Shown here: piece by piece, positions 37,806 to 48,331 of the stretch
Numbering within the stretch: position 1 is the stretch's first letter
How the letters are laid out: every line of letters starts with the position of its first letter
Source: Opitutaceae bacterium
GTDB lineage: Bacteria; Verrucomicrobiota; Verrucomicrobiia; Opitutales; Opitutaceae
Reading direction: 5' to 3'
DNA: 64,000 nt
Assembly (NCBI GenBank): GCA_018402455.1
Contig: JAGYIG010000012.1
Coordinates: forward strand, 1-64,000
The notes under the pieces: model-generated
Databases searched by the model: none
Told to the model about the DNA's origin: nothing
What the model saw: the letters and a program-made list of their open reading frames with translations, nothing else
Translations under genes and position numbers: made by a program

Positions 37806-38548
37806 GGCGACTGGTGGTCGAGTCCGGGGAGTGGTTCAAGTTGTGCGGGCGGGGCGTCCTGCGTCGCCCGTCCTCGATTGGGCTGGTGGGGGTCGCGATT
37901 TTGGCGAGCGGGAGCGGGCCCTTTTTCGCCGCCTTTGATTTTGGCGGAGCCGGGGAGGTGTTCTTGCATCGGATCGGCTGGATGTTGCAGGTGGTGATCA
38001 CCGTGACGGTGGCCGTGGCGCTGAGCCTGCAGGTGCTACTAAGCGTGGAGCGCAGTGGTTTGGTCCCGGTGGCCCTGGCTCGGGGAGGGTGGCCGGTATC
38101 CATTGTAGTGGGACAGGTGCTCACCGTGGTGGCAGTGGTGGGGATCTATGCAACCGGGTCCCAGTTCCTGCAGTTGGTTTTGGGTGCAGGCGGTCTTGGT
38201 GGTGCCCGGGGGATCCTGCAGGGGCTGGCGATGCTGTTGGTTATCGCCCTGATGGTCGCGATGGTCGGGCAGTGGGTGGGGAGTTTCAGTCAGGAGCCCG
38301 CTTTTTTGGCGGGGGCCATGGTTGGCGTCGTGCTATTGGGGTTTTTGCGACCGTTGGCGGTGGAAGTGGGAGGCGGGGCGGCTTGGTTCGCGATGCTTGC
38401 TCCGGATTTCGCGTGGTGGGCCGAACTCGGCTGGAGCACCGGAGTTCATGAGTGGGGCGACGCCGCGCGCGCGTTCGCCCATGCGTCGGTTTACCTCTTG
38501 GTGTTGGGGTGGCTGGCGGCACGGGGGATGGGACGTCGTGAATTCTAG
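37802..38548 (+). CDS. ABC-2 type transporter permease
   Basis: 248 residues with about six hydrophobic segments (for example IGLVGVAILASGSGPFFAAF, VVITVTVAVALSLQVLL, VLTVVAVVGIYATG, ILQGLAMLLVIALMVAMVG). Coupled translationally to the upstream ATPase gene and overlapping the next gene by 11 bases. It forms the membrane part of an exporter or remodelling ABC system. Family membership rests on topology and context rather than on a motif. Confidence 0.8.
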   Translation: MRRLVVESGEWFKLCGRGVLRRPSSIGLVGVAILASGSGPFFAAFDFGGAGEVFLHRIGWMLQVVITVTVAVALSLQVLLSVERSGLVPVALARGGWPVSIVVGQVLTVVAVVGIYATGSQFLQLVLGAGGLGGARGILQGLAMLLVIALMVAMVGQWVGSFSQEPAFLAGAMVGVVLLGFLRPLAVEVGGGAAWFAMLAPDFAWWAELGWSTGVHEWGDAARAFAHASVYLLVLGWLAARGMGRREF

Positions 38549-39254
38549 GGGGCCATTTCTTCGCGAGTGGGGGCTGGGCTGCCTCATGCTGATTCTGGCG
38601 GGGTGGATCAGCCAGCCGCTGCGCTGGTCGCCAGTGGGGTCGCCCGCTGAGCCCGGGCGGATGCCGAGCCGGGAGGGATTCGATTCCGGTCTAGTGGGGC
38701 TGAGGGAGTTGAGCGCGGCATTTGGGTGGGTGGGGGTCTACCGGGATTGGCGTCGCCGGGACGAGGAAGCCATGATCCGGGGCCTGGAGTGGACGGTGCG
38801 ACTTGATCCCAACACCCTGACCTACTGGCTGGAGGGAGCCCGGATGATCACCTACGATGTGGCGGCTTGGCGGCGGACCGAAGCGGAAGGGAGGGATGGT
38901 GAGGCGGTGCAACGGGAGCAGTTGCTCCGAGGCATCGCGTGGTTGGACCGGGCGCGCCACCGGCATCCCGGGGAAGCCGCCCTGCCGATTGAACAGGCCG
39001 TGATGTGGTGGAGCATTGCCCGTGATGCGGCCCGGGCCGAGCGGGCGTTGGCGGCGGCGCAGGAGTGCGCTGAGGTGCCGTATTATGTCGTCCGGATTCG
39101 GGCGGAGATGCTGATCCATCTCGGTCGCGAGGCCGCGGCGCGGGATCTTCTGCAGCAGGAACTCCCGCGCCTGTCCCGAGGGGACCCGCGGGCGATGAGA
39201 GCGGTGGTGGAACAGCGAATCCGGGAGTTGTCCGACGGACTCAAACCGGAGTGA
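38538..39254 (+). CDS. Membrane-anchored hypothetical protein, possibly TPR-like
   Basis: 238 residues from a GTG at 38538 that overlaps the permease stop; an upstream continuation of the frame is antisense-like and was not used. One N-terminal membrane segment (CLMLILAGWISQP) is followed by a soluble helical region. Repeats such as GLEWTVRLDPNTLTYWLEGA and ERALAAAQECAEVPYYVVRI suggest tetratricopeptide-like helices. It probably acts with the preceding ABC transporter on the periplasmic side. No catalytic motif. Confidence 0.7.
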   Translation: MNSRGPFLREWGLGCLMLILAGWISQPLRWSPVGSPAEPGRMPSREGFDSGLVGLRELSAAFGWVGVYRDWRRRDEEAMIRGLEWTVRLDPNTLTYWLEGARMITYDVAAWRRTEAEGRDGEAVQREQLLRGIAWLDRARHRHPGEAALPIEQAVMWWSIARDAARAERALAAAQECAEVPYYVVRIRAEMLIHLGREAAARDLLQQELPRLSRGDPRAMRAVVEQRIRELSDGLKPE

Positions 39255-39343
39255 TTCGGCTGAAATGATTTTGACTCAGGGCCGGTTCATTCTTTGACAG
39301 TCCGGAGTCGGGGGCATGCAATACTCGGTTCTCAATTCTGCTT

Positions 39344-40003
39344 ATGCTCCGTGAAATCGTCTTACTCGCCATTGGATTGGTGCTCCTGTGGAGTCCGCGC
39401 AGCCTGCTGCGGTTGGGGAAACCCACCAAGACGAGGAAAAAAACCAAAGTCACCGGGGGAACCGTCAAGGATCGCATGCCGAGTGATCACAGCCTTTGGA
39501 TTGAAGAGGAGTTTCGTCGGGGGAGGAACTGGATCGATTTTGGGCGGGGGCTGGCGGGAGGCTTGGCGGTGGTGGCCACGGTTCCGGGGTTATTGACCGC
39601 CGGAGTTTCCGTGCCGGGGGCTTCGATCAACCAGATCGTTTTTTTAACCGAAGCGGTCATTTTTTTCAGCGCGGTGGTGTTGCAGATGCTGCGGGTGGAG
39701 GGGCGCCTGGTGCTCTTTCCGCCGGTGTTTTTTGTGCTGGGACTGGCGTTTGCGGTGGTGGGGTGGAAGGTGGCGTTGATCGGATTTGTCGCCATCTGGA
39801 CCCTCAATCTGGTGTTGCCGAATCCTGCCATGTTTCTGGCGGTTTACGCGGGAGGCATCGCGATTGTAGCCGTGTTTTTGGGTAGTGGAATCAAGCCGGC
39901 GGCCGTGATGGCGGGTCTGGCGATCACGCCGCCCCTGGTGGCGATTCTGACGCGCCGTCGCCTGGTGCCTTTCCGGAAGAAAAACAAGATCGCTTCGCGA
40001 TGA
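39344..40003 (+). CDS. Integral membrane protein of unknown function
   Basis: 219 residues. After an N-terminal helix (IVLLAIGLVLLWSPRSLL) and a basic stretch (GKPTKTRKKTK) come five or so hydrophobic helices, for example LAGGLAVVATVPGLLTAGV, LVLFPPVFFVLGLAFAVVG and MFLAVYAGGIAIVAVFLG. No recognisable family motif. It overlaps the menA start by four bases, so the two are probably co-translated. Confidence 0.7.
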   Translation: MLREIVLLAIGLVLLWSPRSLLRLGKPTKTRKKTKVTGGTVKDRMPSDHSLWIEEEFRRGRNWIDFGRGLAGGLAVVATVPGLLTAGVSVPGASINQIVFLTEAVIFFSAVVLQMLRVEGRLVLFPPVFFVLGLAFAVVGWKVALIGFVAIWTLNLVLPNPAMFLAVYAGGIAIVAVFLGSGIKPAAVMAGLAITPPLVAILTRRRLVPFRKKNKIASR

Positions 40004-40899
40004 GGCCCTCCCGTGCGGTGGCGTTGTGGTGGGAAGCGGCGCGGCCGCGGACCCTGCCGGCCGCCCTGGCTCCCGTCTTGGTCGCGAGTGCGCTGGCTCA
40101 AAGGGACGGGCATTTTCAGCCGATCCCGGCGGTGACCTGTCTGGCGTTCGCGTTGTTGATCCAGATCGGAACCAACTACGCGAATGACTATTATGATTTC
40201 AAGAAAGGCGCCGACACGGCTGAACGGGTAGGCCCCCGGCGAGCGGTCGCGGCGGGTCTCATCGCTCCGGTCAAAATGAAAAGGGCGATGCTCGGCGTCT
40301 TTGGGGCCGCTTTGGCGGTGGGGCTCAGTTTGTTACCCTTCGGGGGATGGCCACTCGTGGTCGTCGGGCTGACCTCGATCCTCTGCGGGGTAATCTACAC
40401 CGGCGGCCCCTATCCCTTGGCCTACCACGGATGGGGGGACGTGTTTGTGTTCATCTTTTTTGGTGTCGTGGCGGTGGGGGCCACTTATTTCGTGCAGGTG
40501 GGGAGCCTGTCGGGCGCCAGCTGGGCGCTGGGCGTTGGGGTAGGTGCGCTGGCAGCAAATATTCTCGTGGTGAACAACTACCGGGATGTCGAAACCGACC
40601 GGAAGGCCGGGAAGCGCACCTTGGTGGTGCGGTGGGGGCGCGGCTTTGCGCAAACCCAGTTTGCCATCGCCCACCTGGTCATGGCCGCGGTGGTGATCTG
40701 GCTCGGATGGGTGGGGTATTTGAATCTGGTTTCCGCGAGCGTCCTGCTGTTGGTCGTCGGCGGGGAAGGGGGGCGCCAAGGAAGGTGTTTACGAAGAGCC
40801 ACCACCCCGGCCGAGCTCATTAATCTGCTGTCGGGGACGGGGCGGCATCTGGCGGTCGTGGCGGGATTGATGGCGGCGGGGCTGATCTGGAGCGCCTAA
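40000..40899 (+). CDS. menA: 1,4-dihydroxy-2-naphthoate polyprenyltransferase (UbiA family)
   Basis: 299 residues with about eight membrane helices. The first Asp-rich motif NYANDYYDFKKGADTAERVG and the second NNYRDVETDRKAGKRTL are those of MenA in menaquinone synthesis. Between about 40757 and 40805 the frame reads GGEGGRQGRCLRRATTPAEL, unlike the family. Another frame gives APRKVFTKSHHP, which joins well to PAELINLLSGTGR. A compensated pair of one- or two-base indels is likely. The enzyme attaches the prenyl tail to DHNA at the membrane. Confidence 0.88.
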   Translation: MRPSRAVALWWEAARPRTLPAALAPVLVASALAQRDGHFQPIPAVTCLAFALLIQIGTNYANDYYDFKKGADTAERVGPRRAVAAGLIAPVKMKRAMLGVFGAALAVGLSLLPFGGWPLVVVGLTSILCGVIYTGGPYPLAYHGWGDVFVFIFFGVVAVGATYFVQVGSLSGASWALGVGVGALAANILVVNNYRDVETDRKAGKRTLVVRWGRGFAQTQFAIAHLVMAAVVIWLGWVGYLNLVSASVLLLVVGGEGGRQGRCLRRATTPAELINLLSGTGRHLAVVAGLMAAGLIWSA

Positions 40900-40902
40900 A
40901 AA

Positions 40903-40928
40903 AAACGCGTCCCATCGGGGACGCGTTT
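40903..40928. terminator. Bidirectional stem-loop terminator between menA and trxA
   Basis: An 11-base stem (AAACGCGTCCC paired with GGGACGCGTTT) with a four-base loop lies between two convergent genes. On the minus strand it is followed by eight T's, a good intrinsic terminator for the leftward trxA operon; on the plus strand the T-tract is three bases only. Confidence 0.85.
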
Positions 40929-40955
40929 CGGCTAAAAGGGGGAGGGGAAAAGAGC

Positions 40956-41279
40956 TCAGACGTGAGCGTTGAGCTTATCGAGGAGGGCATCCTTGGAGGT
41001 CATGCCCACGATTTGTTCGACGACGCTGCCTTCCTTGAAGAGGAGCAGCGTGGGGATGGCGCGCACGCCATACTCCGCGGAGATTGCTTCGTTTTCATCC
41101 ACATTCACTTTGCCGACGGACAATTTGCCGTCCAGCTCCGTGGCGATCTCTTCCAGGATCGGCGCGATGGCCTTGCAGGGTCCACACCAAGGGGCCCAGA
41201 AGTCCACGAGCACGGGACGCTCGCCGCTGATGGTGGTCGAGAAGGAGGAGGAATCTAGGTTCGCGATGTTTGCTGACAT
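40956..41279 (-). CDS. trxA: Thioredoxin
   Basis: 107 residues, standard length. Active site WAPWCGPCK, DVDENEAISAEY-like partner region and the cis-Pro loop RAIPTLLLFKEG. A cytoplasmic disulfide reductant. Last gene of a leftward run that includes scpA and lptD; its end abuts a strong stem-loop terminator. Confidence 0.95.
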   Translation of the reverse strand: MSANIANLDSSSFSTTISGERPVLVDFWAPWCGPCKAIAPILEEIATELDGKLSVGKVNVDENEAISAEYGVRAIPTLLLFKEGSVVEQIVGMTSKDALLDKLNAHV

Positions 41280-41291
41280 ATAAGTTGGAAA

Positions 41292-41411
41292 TCAGAGTTT
41301 TTGATAAAGGAGAAGAGCGAAAGCGATCGAGCCCAAGGCGGCAAGCGCGGCGAGCGCCGTTTGCCAAATGGGCACGAATTGCGGCCCAATTTCATCCTCC
41401 AAGGCAGGCAT
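41292..41411 (-). CDS. Small single-pass membrane protein (39 residues)
   Basis: From an ATG at 41411: MPALEDEIGPQFVPIWQTAL followed by a clear hydrophobic helix (AALAALGSIAFALLLY) and QKL. The frame stays open further upstream with protein-like sequence (IPETAKFVSP) but no ATG. It ends 12 bases before the trxA start and follows the small gene at 41485. The single helix and position argue for a real small gene, but there is no family to confirm it. Confidence 0.45.
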   Translation of the reverse strand: MPALEDEIGPQFVPIWQTALAALAALGSIAFALLLYQKL

Positions 41412-41484
41412 GGGTGAAACGAATTTAGCGGTCTCAGGAATCTTTTGGCCGGAACGGAGCTGCAAGGCGATGGGTATGGCCGGG

Positions 41485-41754
41485 TTATTGCGGAGTGGAC
41501 TTATGCAGGATCTCGGCGAGCTCCCGTCGGTCCACGGACTCCAAATACTTGTCGCGTTTCTTGAGTTCTTCGAACGTTTTGACGACGGTTTCGGTCATGC
41601 GTTCGTGGGTCTCCTGCGAGCCCCCGACCAAGGCAAATTTTTCACCCGTGGTGATGCGTTTATGGCCGTCGTCATTATCCAAACCCACGCCGACCAGCCC
41701 GGCTGAGCGCGGTGAAGAGGGAGCAGGGGACGAGTTTTGGTCAGAAGGGCTCAC
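41485..41754 (-). CDS. Small conserved hypothetical protein
   Basis: 89 residues with a GTG start overlapping the scpA stop by three bases. The first 20 residues are Ser/Pro-rich; the rest is a charged, helical stretch (GSQETHERMTETVVKTFEEL, KKRDKYLESVDRRELAEILH). No membrane segment or known motif. Tight coupling to scpA and the codon pattern support a real gene. Function unknown. Confidence 0.65.
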   Translation of the reverse strand: MSPSDQNSSPAPSSPRSAGLVGVGLDNDDGHKRITTGEKFALVGGSQETHERMTETVVKTFEELKKRDKYLESVDRRELAEILHKSTPQ

Positions 41755-42539
41755 ACGGTTACGGTGTCGGGATCAGAAGGAGATTCAAGGGGGATTTGGT
41801 GATTCTCCGACGCTTCACAAATGATATCGGAGAATGCTTCATCCTGTTTTACGGCCAGCCGACCCATGCGGACCAGTTCCAGGACCGCGAGAAAAGTGGC
41901 GACCAGCAGGCGCACGGTAATCGGTCCGGTGAACAGGGCGGAGAACACAAATCGCGGTTCGGTGGTGATGCGTGCCATCAGCCATTCCATTTGATCCGCG
42001 ACGGTCACCTGCTCGTCCCTGATTTCGCCAACCACCATCTTTTCCGCCAGCCGGCGGAGCACGAGGTTGAAGGCATTCCACAGTTCCACCCGATCCAAGG
42101 GGTCGAGTGGTCGCTCGCTGGCCGGCACCGTGAGCCGGGAGACGTGGCGGCTGAGCAGACCCTGTTGAAATGCCGCCATGCGGTCGAGTTCGAGGGACGC
42201 CTCTTTGAATTTCTTGTATTGCAGCAGCTGGTGCACGAGCTCCCACCGGGGATCGATCCCGTCTCCGTCGTCGTCCCCCATGTCGATCGCGGCTTCGCCG
42301 CGGGGGAGCAACATCCGGCTTTTGATTTCCATCAACGTGGCCGCCATCACAAAAAACTCGCCGGCCACATCGAGGTTCAACTCCCGCATCGAGTGTAGAA
42401 TCTCGATGTATTGCCGGGTGACCGATTCGATCGGAATATCGTAGATATCGAGCTCGTTTTTCCGGATGAGGAAAAGCAGGAGATCGAGCGGCCCCTCGAA
42501 GACGGGCAATTTTATACGGAGATCAGAGTCGGGAACCAC
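41751..42539 (-). CDS. scpA: Segregation and condensation protein A
   Basis: 262 residues. The kleisin N-terminus IKLPVFEGPLDLLLFLIRKN and the following DIYDIPIESVTRQYIEIL and FFVMAATLMEIKSRMLLPR are diagnostic for ScpA. The C-terminal winged-helix part begins near PITVRLLVATFLAVLELVRM. ScpA bridges SMC heads during chromosome condensation. scpB is not adjacent. It belongs to the leftward run lptD, RsmB-like, scpA, trxA. Confidence 0.95.
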   Translation of the reverse strand: MVPDSDLRIKLPVFEGPLDLLLFLIRKNELDIYDIPIESVTRQYIEILHSMRELNLDVAGEFFVMAATLMEIKSRMLLPRGEAAIDMGDDDGDGIDPRWELVHQLLQYKKFKEASLELDRMAAFQQGLLSRHVSRLTVPASERPLDPLDRVELWNAFNLVLRRLAEKMVVGEIRDEQVTVADQMEWLMARITTEPRFVFSALFTGPITVRLLVATFLAVLELVRMGRLAVKQDEAFSDIICEASENHQIPLESPSDPDTVTV

Positions 42540-42607
42540 AGGTTGCGGCAGGCTTGAGTTCGCGCGACGGGCCGCAACAAAAAACCGGGAAGCCCCAGTC
42601 GATGATG

Positions 42608-43753
42608 CTAGTTTCGTCGCATTCGGGCGACGTAATACCCGTCAGAATCAAGGTCGGTGGGGAGCAGGGTGAGTTCGCCAGCGGCCAGATTTTCCCCGGT
42701 TCGAGGATGCCGCAAGGGCTGGGGCGCAAACTCCGGATGAAGGGTCCGGAAGTCGGCGACCACCCCATGGTTCTCGGAGGCACACAGCGAACAGGTCAGG
42801 TAGATCAAGTCGCCCCCGGATTTAACGAAAGACGCGAAATGGGCCAACAGTGCGCCTTGCTTTTCGGCGGCCCGACGGACGGAGTCAGGCGTGGTGGTCC
42901 ACTTGAGGTGGGGGGCTCGGCGCCAGGTGCCACTGCCCGTGCAGGGCGCATCCACCAGCACGGCATCGTAGAGCCCTTCGGGGTGGGAGCGGATCGTAAT
43001 GGTCTCCTGTCCCGCCCGTCGCCGCCGCAGTTCCAACTCCTGCAGGGCTCGGGGCCGAATGTCGTGGGCGGTGATGGTGGTGGCGGGCTGTCCCGCGAGC
43101 ATTTGGGCGAGTTGGAGGGTTTTGCCGCCGGCTCCGGCACACGCATCCAACCACCTCCCGGCGGGAAGGTGGGGCAAAGCGTGCAACAAAGCCTGGGAGC
43201 CGATATCTTGAATCTCCACCAGACCTGATCGGTAGCTGGCGGCGCCGACCACGTTGGTGTCCATCGGGAGTCGCCACGCCTGCGGCAGGTAGGCCGATTT
43301 CTCCGCCGCCGGGAAGTCCCGGCGCACCGCCGCGTCATCCTCGGACTGCTGTCGAATCCAGAGCGGGGCCCGTGACAGCAGACAGTCTCTGATATCGTCC
43401 CCCGCGGGAAACTCGGCTCCGATCCATTCGGGCCACAGGGCGGTGGCGGGCGGCGGGGTGGCGGCACTCGCGGTGGCGTAGCGAGCAATGAAGTCTTGGG
43501 TCGCCGGGGTGCGGTGGGCGTGGTGGGCGACCCGCGCGATCAGCGTCTCCGCGTCTGCATCCTCCACCCAGGGCAGGATCCGCCACAGGGTGTAGGTGAG
43601 TTCGCGGTAGAGGCGCCGGTCCCGGCTGCCCGCGCGATGGCGGGCCAACCAGTCGGCCAGCCGCTGCGGTTGACCGGGGTCACGCCGCCAGTGCGGCCGC
43701 AGCACTTCCACCAGTTCCAGAAACAGACGGCGTTGATTTTCGACGCGACTCAT
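42608..43753 (-). CDS. RsmB-like RNA m5C methyltransferase
   Basis: 381 residues. An N-terminal NusB-like/RNA-binding region lies at about 1-150. The SAM-dependent domain follows, with WLDACAGAGGKTLQLAQML (motif I), VDAPCTGSGTWRR (motif IV with a Cys) and LIYLTCSLCASEN (motif VI with the catalytic Cys). It methylates cytosine-C5 in rRNA or tRNA; the 16S position cannot be assigned. It begins 13 bases after the lptD stop. Confidence 0.9.
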   Translation of the reverse strand: MSRVENQRRLFLELVEVLRPHWRRDPGQPQRLADWLARHRAGSRDRRLYRELTYTLWRILPWVEDADAETLIARVAHHAHRTPATQDFIARYATASAATPPPATALWPEWIGAEFPAGDDIRDCLLSRAPLWIRQQSEDDAAVRRDFPAAEKSAYLPQAWRLPMDTNVVGAASYRSGLVEIQDIGSQALLHALPHLPAGRWLDACAGAGGKTLQLAQMLAGQPATTITAHDIRPRALQELELRRRRAGQETITIRSHPEGLYDAVLVDAPCTGSGTWRRAPHLKWTTTPDSVRRAAEKQGALLAHFASFVKSGGDLIYLTCSLCASENHGVVADFRTLHPEFAPQPLRHPRTGENLAAGELTLLPTDLDSDGYYVARMRRN

Positions 43754-43765
43754 GGGTGGTCGGAT

Positions 43766-45895
43766 TCAGAAGTTCACCACATCGAAGCGCAGGGCGAAGC
43801 CGAAGTTGCTTTCCCGTTGCTGGCCTTCCAGGAACGAAACCTCGTAGCCGATGACCCACCGGTTGGCGATGGTTTGCCGCAGGCCATAGGTTTGTTCGAC
43901 GAAGCGTTGACGACGGGAGTCAAAGTGCAGCCGGGTGTAGCCCTGCCAGACTTCGTTGAAGCGGTAGGCGTAGCGGCCGATGAATTCCTGAATATCGGCT
44001 TCGAGATAGTGGGTCGCGATTTGAAACTGCCAGAGGTCGGCGTTGTGCAGGGTGATCGCGGCATTGAGCTCCGGCGTGTTCCAGGATCCCGGGGTGGCGC
44101 GGTGGTAGAGTTCGAGATCCAAAAACGGCGCGGGGCTCAAGCGGAGTTCGGTGTGCAGCGCGGACAGGGTGCGTGCTCCCGGTGGTGGATCGAAGCGGGA
44201 GTCGATGGCCACCTGCAATTGAGCCAGGTCCCGTGATCCGTAGGTGGCATCGCGGGTTTGCAGGCGTTGGTCGATGGCGATGCGGAGGGTGTTGGTGGCG
44301 GTGAGATCGTCGATCTGCCGGCGTGACCCCAGGTTCAGGGGTTCCAGATAGGTGGCAAAGACCCGACGATCGATTGGCGGGATAAAGGCCGCCCCTTTGT
44401 CCGCCTCGGTGATATAGCGGTAGGAGATGCCGGGGGTGATGAGATGCCGCAGTCCGTCGATCCCCCAGCGCTCGTTCTGGTAGGCAAAGGTCCCGGCATA
44501 CCGCAGGGAGGCATCAAAGCCGATCTCGCCCAGCGTGCGGGTGTAGTCTGATTTGCCGCCGCGGGCATCGGGGTAGTGGGTGATCCGCCCCGCCACGAGT
44601 GGGTTAAACGAGAACCAGGTGTTCGGGCTCCACGGTCGCGACAGGCCGTAGTAGCCATCCAGTCGAGAGGAAGTGGTTTCCGGGGCGGCACCGGGAGGAT
44701 CGTCCCGGAGGGCGACGAAGGAAGCCTGCGCCTGTTGCTGTAGTCCGCCAAACCAGGGGGAGGGAAGCAGCTCCCAAGTCAGTTCGGGCAGCCGCTCCCG
44801 CACGACGTGAAAATCATGCAGCTGGGCCCGACTGAACACGCCCGCGACGATGTTGCCCGCATGGTAGTTGAGTTCGGCAAAGGTATCGGGAACCTGCAGG
44901 GGGAAAAAGTCCCGCGGGCGAAAATCCCGGAGCACGGCGGAGTCGCTCCAGTAGTGCAGCTCCGCGTTCAAACTCAGGGCATCGGACAGGGTTTGTTGAT
45001 GCACCCAGTGGATCAGCCCCCGGTCGGGGGCGATGGGGCGCCCCAGCACATCGGTGCCCAAGTCGCCGCGGTTTCCCCAATCGTGGAGGTAGCCGCTGGT
45101 GAAGCGGCCATGCAGGGTGGTCCCATCGGCGGCGATGCGATCATAGCCGAAAGCGGGGCCGACCATAATCCCCCGATTGGTGAAGATCCCCACATCGGCC
45201 CCGGCTCGCCACACCTCCCCGATGGGGACGGTGGCGCCGATGCGCCCGAAGAGGCCCAGTCGGCTCGAAGCGCCGCCGTCGAGCGTGATTTCCAACAGTT
45301 CCGGCCCGTGCAAGGGCAACGACACCCCCGGCAAGGGCAGCCAGGTCAGATCGCCGATACCCACCCGACCGCCCACGGAGCGAATACGCTCGGTGGCGGG
45401 ATCATAGGTGAGGGAGCGGGCTCGCAACGTGGGGGCCCAGGTGCCGGGTTCCCCGAAGGAAAGGGTCGCATCAGAAAACCGAATTCGGTCCGCGTCGCCG
45501 TCCAACCTCGCCCCGCTGAAGTAAAAGGGCTCGCGCCCGAGTCGCACGTCCCGCACCTGATACCGGCCGGAGGCCCGCTCGTAGGTCAGCGCCTCCGCGA
45601 TCAGGCGTAGTTCCCCCCGTTGCAGCACGGTTTTGCCGGTGGCGGTGGCGGTTTGCGAGGGTCGGTGCCAGCGAATTTCGTGGGCCAGAAAGATGACGTC
45701 GCCCATCACCGCCCGGGCGTTGCCTCGGTAGACGGCGGTTTGCGACGCCAGATCGATGTCCAGCTCGTCGGCCGTAATGACGGGGGCGCCGACCGCCTCG
45801 GCGGGGGCCTGCGCCGGCAAAAGCCGCGACGCGCCCAGCATGAGGCTCACGATCGCCAAAATTCGAAAACGGAGTATGCCACGTCTGATCAACAT
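43766..45895 (-). CDS. lptD: LPS-assembly outer-membrane protein LptD
   Basis: 709 residues from the ATG at 45895, which starts a signal peptide (MLIRRGILRFRILAIVSLML, cleavage near LPAQ); a more upstream in-frame ATG adds a Pro-rich stretch. An OstA-like periplasmic domain (ITADELDIDLASQTAVYRGN) covers about 35-150. The rest is a large beta barrel rich in alternating aromatic residues, with the C-terminus FALRFDVVNF ending in Phe as expected for Bam substrates. With LptE (gene at 51882) it inserts LPS into the outer membrane. The two genes are about 6 kb apart here. Confidence 0.85.
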   Translation of the reverse strand: MLIRRGILRFRILAIVSLMLGASRLLPAQAPAEAVGAPVITADELDIDLASQTAVYRGNARAVMGDVIFLAHEIRWHRPSQTATATGKTVLQRGELRLIAEALTYERASGRYQVRDVRLGREPFYFSGARLDGDADRIRFSDATLSFGEPGTWAPTLRARSLTYDPATERIRSVGGRVGIGDLTWLPLPGVSLPLHGPELLEITLDGGASSRLGLFGRIGATVPIGEVWRAGADVGIFTNRGIMVGPAFGYDRIAADGTTLHGRFTSGYLHDWGNRGDLGTDVLGRPIAPDRGLIHWVHQQTLSDALSLNAELHYWSDSAVLRDFRPRDFFPLQVPDTFAELNYHAGNIVAGVFSRAQLHDFHVVRERLPELTWELLPSPWFGGLQQQAQASFVALRDDPPGAAPETTSSRLDGYYGLSRPWSPNTWFSFNPLVAGRITHYPDARGGKSDYTRTLGEIGFDASLRYAGTFAYQNERWGIDGLRHLITPGISYRYITEADKGAAFIPPIDRRVFATYLEPLNLGSRRQIDDLTATNTLRIAIDQRLQTRDATYGSRDLAQLQVAIDSRFDPPPGARTLSALHTELRLSPAPFLDLELYHRATPGSWNTPELNAAITLHNADLWQFQIATHYLEADIQEFIGRYAYRFNEVWQGYTRLHFDSRRQRFVEQTYGLRQTIANRWVIGYEVSFLEGQQRESNFGFALRFDVVNF

Positions 45896-46040
45896 GCGGA
45901 GCAAACGGTTCGGCCCAGTGGGAGGCAAGCCGGGTTCGAGCCCGCGGGGCAATTCCCCTGGGGGCGTCGAAAAAGGAACGGCCTGATGGCTCGACGCGGC
46001 GGGAGAGCGCCACCAATCTCAGGTTTGTTAACGTATCGCC

Positions 46041-48254
<2,214 letters not shown>

Positions 48255-48331
48255 GGTTTCCGGCGAGCCGCGCCCGACCGTCCCCCGCGCTTCATGCCCA
48301 CTTGTTTGATGCCGGGATTCGCTTGCCGGCG

